DNA from: Gammaproteobacteria bacterium
GTDB lineage: Bacteria > Pseudomonadota > Gammaproteobacteria > SZUA-229
DNA length: 6,981 nt
Direction of reading: 5' to 3'
Assembly: GCA_023136715.1 (NCBI GenBank)
Contig: JAGLQT010000052.1
Coordinates: 1-6,981, forward strand
This document shows, in pieces, positions 1 through 6,254 of this stretch; within the stretch, counting starts at the first letter, position 1, and the number at the start of each line of letters is the position of its first letter. The position numbers were made by a program, and so were the translations under genes. The notes beneath the pieces are model-generated. The model saw only the letters and a program-made list of their open reading frames with translations, was not told the origin of the DNA and did not search any database.

Positions 1-82
1 CTTAGTCAGCAAATAGATCTCTTTATTGAGTGTTATTTCGAGGTATATTGGAGGCACTGTGAGGGTGAATGCAAAAGTGCTG

Positions 83-104
83 AAAACACTATGATACTAG
101 TGCT
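83..104 (-). terminator. Possible weak terminator hairpin after tRNA-Leu
   Basis: Read on the minus strand, AGCACTA and TAGTGTT flank a 6-base loop. They form a 7-bp stem containing one G-U pair, and a run of four T overlaps the end of the stem. The hairpin begins about 26 bases after the tRNA CCA end, which is where a terminator would be expected. The stem is A+T-rich and the free T-run is short. An alternative hairpin (AGTG/CACT followed by TTTT) overlaps it slightly further downstream. I therefore treat it as a weak candidate. The rest of positions 1-82 shows no gene I can support. Confidence 0.3.
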
Positions 105-129
105 AAACGTGATTTTGTGGGGTGTTTTA

Positions 130-216
130 TGGTGCCGAGAAGAGGACTTGAACCTCCACGAGCCAAAGCTCACTAGCACCTGAAGCTAGCGCGTCTACCA
201 ATTCCGCCACCTCGGC
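130..216 (-). tRNA. tRNA-Leu, anticodon CAG
   Basis: The minus strand folds into a complete class II tRNA of 87 bases. The acceptor stem is GCCGAGG paired with TCTCGGC (one G-U), with discriminator A and an encoded CCA at 130-132. The D-arm has the leucine-type GGTAGA sequence. The anticodon stem is CTAGC/GCTAG around loop TTCAGGT, so the anticodon is CAG (plus-strand positions 180-182), reading CUG leucine codons. The long variable arm is GAGC-TTTG-GCTC, as expected for tRNA-Leu, and the T-loop is the canonical TTCAAGT. Length and sequence are very close to E. coli leuT-type tRNA-Leu(CAG). The gene is divergent from rnr and has its own upstream promoter. Its 3' end faces the left edge of the window. 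Confidence 0.97.
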
Positions 217-254
217 AAAGGTGTATTTGGACCATAGATCCGAGACAGGGCGCG

Positions 255-283
255 ACTTTACATGCAGAGTGTGGGGCTGTCAA
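255..283 (-). promoter_or_regulatory. Sigma70 promoter of tRNA-Leu with stringent-type discriminator
   Basis: On the minus strand a perfect -35 TTGACA (278-283) is followed by an exactly 17-bp spacer and a -10 TAAAGT (255-260, 4 of 6 matches to consensus). Directly after the -10 comes CGCGCCC. This resembles the G+C-rich discriminator of stable-RNA promoters that are inhibited by ppGpp. Transcription would start near 248-249, leaving a leader of about 32 bases before the mature tRNA. The element is well placed and oriented for the tRNA gene. Stringent control is inferred from the discriminator alone. The promoter overlaps the ATG at 262, an in-frame upstream alternative start for rnr on the other strand, and so argues against it. 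Confidence 0.75.
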
Positions 284-291
284 TTTGGTTA

Positions 292-300
292 TGCTATCAA
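292..300 (+). promoter_or_regulatory. Possible extended -10 promoter element for the rnr operon
   Basis: TGC followed by TATCAA (295-300) resembles an extended -10 element. It would start transcription near 307, about 24 bases upstream of the preferred rnr start at 331. There is no good -35 at the right spacing (around 272-277). A second TATGCT at 301-306 is an equally possible -10. It is reported because the operon needs a promoter between the divergent tRNA and rnr, and this is the best candidate visible. Confidence 0.22.
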
Positions 301-330
301 TATGCTGGCATGACGGTTAGAATCCGCCCC

Positions 331-2763
331 ATGACAGAAAAAGACAGCAAAAAAACCAACACGAAATCGAAAATTGGCGCTAAAGCCAGGTCGATTGCCC
401 AATCAATAGTTAAGTCGATAAGCAAGTCAAAAGCGAAGACAAAAACCAAAACTGACGATGAGAAAGCCGTCGAGGTTAAGAAAAAAACGAGGAAGCCAAA
501 ATCCAGGGTTAAAGATAAGGACAAGGGTAAACCCAGGGCCAAACGTGGTCGTGGCAAGAAACCTGATAATAAGTCGAAGGGCAAAAGGTCTAAGAAAAGT
601 TCTATCGTTGATCCTGAGGCTAAAAAGGAAGCGGGTAGATACGAAAACCCTATCGCCAGTCGAGAGTTAATTCTTCAGTTGATCAATCAGCATAATGCAA
701 TGACCATGAAGGAATTGCTGGAACAGCTGGATATGACTACCGATGACCAGTACGAGGCTTTGCGCCGCCGTTTGCGTGCGATGGTGCGTGATGGCCAGCT
801 GGTGCAGAATCGTCGCGGCGGTTATATCTCGGTGGATGAGGCTGACCTGATTCGTGGTCGTGTTATTGCTCACCCTGATGGCTTTGGTTTTCTGGTGCCA
901 GAAGAAGGCGGTGATGATCTATTTATGAGTGCGCGTCAAATGCGCACTTTGTTGCACGGTGACCGTGCCGTGGTTCAGGTTGCGGGCATTGATCGTCGTG
1001 GCCGCCGCGAAGGTGCGGTTATCAGTATCATCGAACGTGCGAATGAAACTTTTGTCGGGCGTCTATTTGATGACGGCGGTATTTATTCGATGACTCCGGA
1101 TAATAAACGTATTACTCAGGACGTTTTTTTGACTCCCAATGACCTGGGTGGCGCGCTGCCTGACCAGATCGTTAAAGTTGAGATTACTCAGCAGCCTACC
1201 TTTAAGAAGAAGATGATGGGACGCGTGATCAGCGTGATCGGCGATGAGTCTGATCCCGGTATGGAAATCGAAATTGCGATTCATAACCACGGTTTACCGA
1301 ATGAATGGCCTGAGGGTGTTCTGAAAGAATCTGGCAAGTTGGGTGATGAAGTTAGAGAAGAAGACAAGCAGGGTCGTGTTGATTTACGCGCTACGCCGCT
1401 GGTGACCATCGATGGTGCCGATGCCCGTGATTTTGATGATGCGGTGTATTGTGAGCCTGTTGGTACCGGCTGGCGCTTGCTGGTCGCTATTGCTGATGTT
1501 GCGCATTATGTGCAACCCGATTCTGCACTGGATAAGAGTGCTTATGATCGAGCTACCTCAGTTTATTTCCCCGGCCGCGTTATTCCGATGTTGCCCGAAG
1601 AAATTTCCAATGGCCTGTGTTCGCTCAACCCTGAAGTGGATCGCCTGTGTATGGTTTGTGAAATGCAGGTTGATGAGCATGGCGAGATTGAAGATTACAA
1701 ATTCTATGAAGCCGTTTTCCAGTCACACGCGCGCCTACTTTATGATGAAGTCGCCGATGCCGTGGTTGAGAAGATCGACAGTGCCCGAGAAAAACTGGGT
1801 AGCCTGGTACCGCATCTCGAAGATCTTTACGAGCTGTACGGTGCATTCATGAAAGCGCGGATAAAGCGCGGTTCGATTGAGTTTGATTCAACCGAAACAA
1901 AAATTGAATTTACTGATGGCAAACGTATTGAAAGCATCAAACCTTTTATTCGCAATGATGCTCACAGGGTGATTGAAGAGTGCATGATCGCGGCCAATGT
2001 TTGTGCCGCGAAAATGATTTTGAAACACGAGTTGCCTGCTTTGTATCGTGATCATGACCGTCCTGATGATGACAAGATCGAAGACTTGCGCGGTTTCCTG
2101 AGTGAGCTTGATTTGACTTTGGGTGAACCACAGCGAAATGTCGCGTCGAAAGATTATTCTGTCTTAACCGAAGCCTTAAAGGAAAGAGAGGACAAGCATC
2201 TGGTACAGACTTTATTGCTGCGCTCGCTCAAGCAGGCGGTTTATAAAGCGGAGAACACCGGTCACTTTGGCCTGGCGCTGTCATCGTATGCACATTTCAC
2301 ATCGCCGATCCGTCGTTACCCTGATTTGCTGGTGCATCGCGCGCTGAAACACATCATCCATAAAAGAAAGAAAAAGGATTTTATCTACGATCAGACTCAT
2401 ATGGCTTCGATGGGTGAGCATTGTTCCAACAATGAACGCCGTGCTGATGAAGCAACCCGTGACGCTGAATTTGCCTTGAAATGTGATTACATGCTGGACA
2501 AGATTGGCCAGGAATTTACCGCTCATGTCACCGCTGTGGTTTCATTTGGTTTGTTTGTCGAACTGGATGATTACTATGTAGAAGGCCTGATTCATATCAC
2601 CAGCCTGCCGAAAGATTATTACCAGTTTGATCCTTTGAAACATCGCTTAGTTGGTGAGAACAGCGGTCGCGAATTCCATCTCTGTGATTCAGTTACCGTT
2701 CGCGTCACCAATGTTGATCGCGGTGAGCGCCGTATTGATTTTGAACTGGTAAAAAACGCATAG
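331..2763 (+). CDS. rnr: Ribonuclease R with N-terminal lysine-rich extension
   Basis: RNase R is a cytoplasmic, processive 3'-to-5' exoribonuclease of the RNB (RNase II) family. It degrades structured RNA, including rRNA fragments and mRNA on stalled ribosomes. With ATG 331 the protein is 810 residues (E. coli 813). Residues 4-100 are a low-complexity basic tail (about 32 Lys, 7 Arg). Then follow a winged-helix region opening with YENPIASRE (104-168), two cold-shock/OB domains (about 171-305), the RNB domain (about 355-680) and an S1 domain (about 725-805). The metal-binding motif DGADARDFDD (361-370) supplies D361, D367, D369 and D370, and Tyr412 matches E. coli Y324. The protein stops just after S1, so the usual C-terminal lysine-rich tail is absent. 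ATG 310 and ATG 262 are in-frame alternatives, but 262 lies in the tRNA promoter; no start has a good Shine-Dalgarno. rlmB follows after 10 bp, the common rnr-rlmB pairing. The family is certain, the exact start less so. Confidence 0.96.
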   Translation: MTEKDSKKTNTKSKIGAKARSIAQSIVKSISKSKAKTKTKTDDEKAVEVKKKTRKPKSRVKDKDKGKPRAKRGRGKKPDNKSKGKRSKKSSIVDPEAKKEAGRYENPIASRELILQLINQHNAMTMKELLEQLDMTTDDQYEALRRRLRAMVRDGQLVQNRRGGYISVDEADLIRGRVIAHPDGFGFLVPEEGGDDLFMSARQMRTLLHGDRAVVQVAGIDRRGRREGAVISIIERANETFVGRLFDDGGIYSMTPDNKRITQDVFLTPNDLGGALPDQIVKVEITQQPTFKKKMMGRVISVIGDESDPGMEIEIAIHNHGLPNEWPEGVLKESGKLGDEVREEDKQGRVDLRATPLVTIDGADARDFDDAVYCEPVGTGWRLLVAIADVAHYVQPDSALDKSAYDRATSVYFPGRVIPMLPEEISNGLCSLNPEVDRLCMVCEMQVDEHGEIEDYKFYEAVFQSHARLLYDEVADAVVEKIDSAREKLGSLVPHLEDLYELYGAFMKARIKRGSIEFDSTETKIEFTDGKRIESIKPFIRNDAHRVIEECMIAANVCAAKMILKHELPALYRDHDRPDDDKIEDLRGFLSELDLTLGEPQRNVASKDYSVLTEALKEREDKHLVQTLLLRSLKQAVYKAENTGHFGLALSSYAHFTSPIRRYPDLLVHRALKHIIHKRKKKDFIYDQTHMASMGEHCSNNERRADEATRDAEFALKCDYMLDKIGQEFTAHVTAVVSFGLFVELDDYYVEGLIHITSLPKDYYQFDPLKHRLVGENSGREFHLCDSVTVRVTNVDRGERRIDFELVKNA

Positions 2764-2765
2764 GG
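2762..2765 (+). promoter_or_regulatory. Shine-Dalgarno of rlmB, overlapping the rnr stop codon
   Basis: AGGG lies 8 bases before the GTG at 2774 and shares bases with the TAG stop of rnr (2761-2763). This placement supports GTG as the rlmB start and implies that ribosomes ending rnr translation sit on the rlmB initiation site, which favours translational coupling. Confidence 0.6.
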
Positions 2766-2773
2766 TTGCCAGG

Positions 2774-3520
2774 GTGAGCAAAAATAAGAACGAATTGATC
2801 TACGGTATCCACGCCGTTGAATCCGCTCTTAAACACCGTGGTGAAGATGTTCTGCAGCTTTGGGTGTTGCAGGGGCGTAAAGATAATCGTGTTAATACGC
2901 TGCTCGATTTAGCCCGGAAAAATGGCGTCTCGGTGCAGAGTATTTCAGCCGATAAAATGAAAAAGAAATGCTCGGATGCAACGCACCAGGGTGTCGCCGC
3001 TGATATACGCGTGAGCAAAGCCAGGCAAATGGCGCTGGAAGATGTTCTGCAAAAGCAGGGGGCGTTGTTGCTGCTGATTCTTGATGAAGTTCAGGACCCA
3101 CATAATATCGGTGCCTGTTTGCGCACCGCCGATGCCGCCGGTGTCGATGCGGTAATCGTTTCAAAAAATCGCAGTCCCGGTATCACGCCGGTGGTGAGAA
3201 AGGTCGCCTGTGGTGCGGCGGACGCGGTGCCATTTATCCAGGTGTCCAATCTGGCGCGCGCGATGGAGACGATACGCGATCATGATGTCTGGATTATCGG
3301 AACCGCCGGTGAAACCGACAACAGCCTGTACGACATTAATGCCAGCCAGCGCATGGCACTGGTGATGGGCGCGGAAGGCAAAGGCATGCGCAGGCTGACC
3401 CGTGAGAATTGTGACGAGCTGGTTTACATCCCGATGCGCGGTAGTGTAGAAAGCCTCAACGTTTCGGTCGCAACCGGTATTTCATTGTTTGAAATCAGGC
3501 GAAAAATTGACGCAGCTTGA
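2774..3520 (+). CDS. rlmB: 23S rRNA (guanosine-2'-O-)-methyltransferase RlmB
   Basis: This is an SPOUT-class, SAM-dependent methyltransferase that in E. coli methylates the 2'-O of G2251 in the peptidyl-transferase P-loop of 23S rRNA. The 248 residues (E. coli 243) align end to end. The N-terminal substrate-binding domain starts at IYGIHAVESAL (9-19), and the knotted catalytic domain covers about 98-245. Motif 1 is DPHNIGACLRTADAAGV (108-124), motif 2 MGAEGKGMRRL (198-208) and motif 3 SLNVSVATGI (227-236). N111, R117, E201, S227 and N229 match E. coli N108, R114, E198, S224 and N226 with a constant offset of three, so the catalytic set is complete. The start is GTG, with a Shine-Dalgarno in the rnr stop region. 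The next gene begins inside the 3' end of this one. The related TrmH/SpoU paralogs are less likely given this match and the rnr neighbour. Confidence 0.97.
   Translation: MSKNKNELIYGIHAVESALKHRGEDVLQLWVLQGRKDNRVNTLLDLARKNGVSVQSISADKMKKKCSDATHQGVAADIRVSKARQMALEDVLQKQGALLLLILDEVQDPHNIGACLRTADAAGVDAVIVSKNRSPGITPVVRKVACGAADAVPFIQVSNLARAMETIRDHDVWIIGTAGETDNSLYDINASQRMALVMGAEGKGMRRLTRENCDELVYIPMRGSVESLNVSVATGISLFEIRRKIDAA
3497..3500 (+). promoter_or_regulatory. Shine-Dalgarno deciding the TTG start of the RpfE-like gene
   Basis: AGGC within the last codons of rlmB lies 6 bases before TTG 3507. The other in-frame TTG at 3489 has no comparable purine-rich stretch upstream. This favours TTG 3507, giving a 14-base overlap with the end of rlmB. 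The match is short, so the start remains a preference. Confidence 0.45.
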
Positions 3521-4526
3521 TCTTGTCATTCCCGGGTTATGCGGGCCTCTGCCCGAAATAGATCGTCTCGATAGTCCCGCAGTTAAATCCCTGGTTTCAT
3601 GGTTGGCGAAGGCTGACAAGAAGATTCTTCCACAACAAAATTTTTATGATGTCCTGGTTACCTTGTTTGGCCTGAGTAATGATACGTCTCTTCCCGCCGC
3701 CGCTTTATCCTTATTGGCCAGCGATCAATATACTGCACAGGGTCACTGGTTTCGTGCCGATCCGGTTCATCTTCAGGCGGATATGGATCATGCCATCTTA
3801 AGAGATAGTCATGGCCTTGATTTGACGTTCGAAGAATCAGAAACTTTGCTTGAAGAATTAAATACTCATTTTCGCGAAGACGGCATTCGTTTTTTAATGC
3901 ACGATAAGGATAGCTGGTTTCTTAATGTCAGCGATCATGAAAAAGTTTCTACCACAGCCGTGCATGATGTTATCAGTCGTAACGTCTACGCCTTCATGCC
4001 TCAGGGGGAAGATGCGCTGTACTGGAAAAAGTTTATGAACGAGGTGCAGATGTTATTGCATCAAAGCCCGGTTAATGAAAAAAGAATTGAGCGTAACAAA
4101 TTGCCCGTGAACGGTGCCTGGCTTTGGGGTGAAGGTGCCTTGCCGAAGAAAACAGCATCGCAGAGAATGACTGTCCATGGCAGTCATTCCATCGTTATGG
4201 GACTGGCTATTTTAAATGGGATTGACTGTCAGCCGGTAACGAGCGCAGATGCTTTTCTCGAAAACTTTTCGAACGAATCAGAAAACCTGCTGGTGCTTGA
4301 TGATTTGTTTGCAGTAACCTGCTACGGCGATGTCATGGAATGGCAAACGGGCTTCAATGATTTATATGAACACTGGCTGGAGCCGATTTTAAACTGGGCG
4401 ATGAAGAACAAAGTTAAAGTGAATCTGTATCCCTGTAATGGTGTTTGTTACCAGATTAGTCGCAGCAATAAATTCAGATTTTTCCGTGATAAAAAAATAG
4501 AAAGTTACATCAAAACCTATGAATGA
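3507..4526 (+). CDS. RpfE-like / COG4255 protein of unknown function
   Basis: The predicted protein has 339 residues from TTG 3507 (345 from TTG 3489) and no signal peptide or obvious membrane segment, so it is probably cytoplasmic. I recognise the family from conserved blocks: a start like LDLVIPGL (4-11), HWFRADPVHLQAD (80-92), FMNEVQMLLHQSPVN (176-190), LPVNGAWLWGEG (199-210) and, near the C-terminus, a LLVLDDL stretch (261-267), a YGD (273-275) and an aromatic-rich block ending KFRFFR (322-327). Such proteins are annotated as COG4255, Xanthomonas RpfE-type regulatory proteins, or cofactor-independent phosphoglycerate mutase. The last name is doubtful here: I see no GNSEVGH-like or DHG metal-binding motif of that enzyme. 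The gene overlaps rlmB by 14 bases and recJ by 8, so it is probably translationally coupled to both. A role linked to RecJ is inferred from position only. No biochemical function can be given. Confidence 0.8.
   Translation: MTQLDLVIPGLCGPLPEIDRLDSPAVKSLVSWLAKADKKILPQQNFYDVLVTLFGLSNDTSLPAAALSLLASDQYTAQGHWFRADPVHLQADMDHAILRDSHGLDLTFEESETLLEELNTHFREDGIRFLMHDKDSWFLNVSDHEKVSTTAVHDVISRNVYAFMPQGEDALYWKKFMNEVQMLLHQSPVNEKRIERNKLPVNGAWLWGEGALPKKTASQRMTVHGSHSIVMGLAILNGIDCQPVTSADAFLENFSNESENLLVLDDLFAVTCYGDVMEWQTGFNDLYEHWLEPILNWAMKNKVKVNLYPCNGVCYQISRSNKFRFFRDKKIESYIKTYE
4165..4189. repeat. Perfect 9-bp inverted repeat with 7-base loop inside the RpfE-like gene
   Basis: GAATGACTG (4165-4173) and CAGTCATTC (4181-4189) are exact reverse complements around TCCATGG, giving a compact hairpin on either strand. 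It lies within coding sequence (residues 220-228 of the RpfE-like protein) and has no following T-run, so it is not an intrinsic terminator. A chance expectation of roughly 0.2 for such a repeat in 7 kb makes it only mildly notable. Confidence 0.6.
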
Positions 4527-6252
4527 TGTCAGCATTATAAGCAAGCGTTGTGAAATACCTGCAGCGCTGGAAAAAAGCGATCTTGATCCCTTGCTCAAGC
4601 GCGTCTATGCAAACCGCGGAATTGAAAGTACCGAGGAACTCGATTATTCAATCGCGGGCCTGCTCGACTTTAAGCAGTTAAAAGGCATTGAGCAGGCCTC
4701 AAAACTAATTGCAGATGCAGTGATGAATGACGATGCGGTTGTCATCGTCGGCGACTTTGATGCCGACGGTGCCACCAGTTCTGCACTGATGGTGCGGGCA
4801 CTGCGCGCCATGGGCCTGGAGTCGGTTCGCTACCTCGTGCCCAATCGTTTTGAATACGGTTATGGTCTGACGCCTGAAATTGTTTCGCTGGCCAAAGGGA
4901 TGTCGCCGGATTTGATTGTTACTGTCGATAACGGTATTTCCAGTATTGATGGTGTGGCTGCAGCCAGAAAGGAAAATATTAAAGTGGTGGTTACCGACCA
5001 TCATTTGCAGGGCGCTGTATTGCCCGAAGCCGATGCCATTGTGAACCCCAATCAGCAGGGCTGTGAGTTCCCTAGCAAGATGATTGCGGGCGTCGGCGTT
5101 GCCTTTTATGTCATGCTGGCTGTGCGCTCTGAATTGCGTTCGCGTCACTGGTTCAACGACCAACGCGCCGAGCCGAACATGGCTGTATTGCTGGATCTGG
5201 TTGCTTTGGGTACGGTTGCCGATGTCGTGCCGCTGGACAGGAATAACCGTTTATTGGTGGAGCAGGGCTTGCGCCGTATCCGCAAAGCGCAGTGTTGTGC
5301 TGGCATTCATGCCTTGCTGGAAATTTCAGGCAAGAGTATGAAAACCTGTACCACCCAGGATTTTGGTTTTGCAGTCGGGCCCAGACTGAATGCAGCGGGG
5401 CGTCTGGATGATATGTCCGTAGGAATCGAATGCCTGTTGTCAGATGATTTTGAACAGGCCATGCATTATGCAAAGATGCTCGATGACATGAACCAGCAGC
5501 GCAAGGAAATCGAAGGCGACATGCTGGCGCAGGCCATGACTATTATGGATGAGCTGTTAGGCCGGATGGACGAGCAAGAGTTACAGGCTGGTATTTGTCT
5601 TTACGATGAAAACTGGCATCAGGGCGTAGTAGGTTTGCTGGCCTCACGGGTGAAAGAAAAGTATCATCGTCCGGTGATTGCCTTTGCCGATGCTGGTGGC
5701 GGTGAAGTGAAAGGTTCGGCGCGTTCGATACCGGGAGTGCATATCCGTGATGTACTGGATTTAATCGCCACCAGGCATCCATCACTCATACAAAAATTTG
5801 GTGGTCATGCCATGGCGGCCGGTTTAAGTTTGAAACAAAATGATCTTGAACAATTTTCGAAAGCCTTTTCAGAACAGATTGAAATCAGTTTGGGTAAAAA
5901 ATCATTAGATAAAGTGATCGAAACGGATGGTGGGTTACAATCTGGTGAATTGAGTATGCAACTCGCGGAAGTTTTGCGTTTTGCCGGTCCCTGGGGGCAA
6001 TGTTTTTCTGAGCCTTTGTTTGATGACGAATTTGAGATTCTGGACTGGCGAATCGTGGGTGAGAAGCATTTGAAACTTAAAATACGTCATCATGCTAGTG
6101 GTGAAGATGTTGATGCGATTGCTTTTAATCAAAGCGCGGATGTTTTGCAGGCGGGCACATCATCTTACAGGATGATTTATCGCATGGATGTTAACGAGTT
6201 CCGTGGTCGTAGAACTTTGCAACTAATTATTCAATATATTGAGTCTAAGTAA
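4519..6252 (+). CDS. recJ: Single-stranded-DNA-specific exonuclease RecJ
   Basis: RecJ is a cytoplasmic DHH-superfamily 5'-to-3' exonuclease on single-stranded DNA. It acts in RecF-pathway recombination, mismatch repair and base-excision repair. The 577 residues equal the E. coli length. The DHH domain carries GDFDADG (78-84, with D79, D81, D83), VDNG (136-139), TDHH (159-162) and LVALGTVADVVPL (227-239, D235), which supply the two-metal site. The DHHA1 domain shows GPRLNAAGRLDD (287-298), HQGVVGLLASRV (367-378), SARSIPGVHIRD (400-411) and FGGHAMAAG (427-435). The remainder (about 460-577) corresponds to the OB-fold DNA-binding domain. All expected catalytic residues are present. ATG 4519 overlaps the preceding gene in ATGAATGA, with no clear Shine-Dalgarno, so initiation probably depends on coupling. 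pyrD follows after 2 bp. Confidence 0.97.
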   Translation: MNDVSIISKRCEIPAALEKSDLDPLLKRVYANRGIESTEELDYSIAGLLDFKQLKGIEQASKLIADAVMNDDAVVIVGDFDADGATSSALMVRALRAMGLESVRYLVPNRFEYGYGLTPEIVSLAKGMSPDLIVTVDNGISSIDGVAAARKENIKVVVTDHHLQGAVLPEADAIVNPNQQGCEFPSKMIAGVGVAFYVMLAVRSELRSRHWFNDQRAEPNMAVLLDLVALGTVADVVPLDRNNRLLVEQGLRRIRKAQCCAGIHALLEISGKSMKTCTTQDFGFAVGPRLNAAGRLDDMSVGIECLLSDDFEQAMHYAKMLDDMNQQRKEIEGDMLAQAMTIMDELLGRMDEQELQAGICLYDENWHQGVVGLLASRVKEKYHRPVIAFADAGGGEVKGSARSIPGVHIRDVLDLIATRHPSLIQKFGGHAMAAGLSLKQNDLEQFSKAFSEQIEISLGKKSLDKVIETDGGLQSGELSMQLAEVLRFAGPWGQCFSEPLFDDEFEILDWRIVGEKHLKLKIRHHASGEDVDAIAFNQSADVLQAGTSSYRMIYRMDVNEFRGRRTLQLIIQYIESK

Positions 6253-6254
6253 AC

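Noticed and set aside
59..94. Short GTG-initiated 11-codon reading frame after GGAGG (50-54)
   Set aside because: It has a good Shine-Dalgarno-like sequence, but it is too short, lies antisense to the tRNA trailer and has no further support.
262..330. Upstream extension of rnr from ATG 262 (or ATG 310)
   Set aside because: ATG 262 lies between the -35 and -10 of the minus-strand tRNA promoter, and the added residues do not resemble an RNase R N-terminus. ATG 331 gives a family-typical length. ATG 310 cannot be fully excluded.
1412..1852. 146-codon plus-strand frame within rnr
   Set aside because: It is out of frame with the RNB catalytic domain, which is intact in the rnr frame; it is a Met/Cys/Trp-rich shadow.
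3542..3555. CGGGC-CTCT-GCCCG hairpin near the start of the RpfE-like gene
   Set aside because: It is a 5-bp stem in coding sequence with no T-run, so not a terminator between rlmB and the next gene; probably chance.
4705..5163. 152-codon open frame on the minus strand inside recJ
   Set aside because: It is antisense to the conserved DHH domain of RecJ. Its composition (His/Asn/Thr-rich) is what the reverse complement of such a gene gives, and it has no recognisable domain.
6231..6242. 12-bp perfect palindrome TCAATATATTGA just before pyrD
   Set aside because: Palindromes of this length are expected about once or twice by chance in 7 kb, and no -35 is properly spaced for its TATATT. It is not strong enough to call an operator or promoter.
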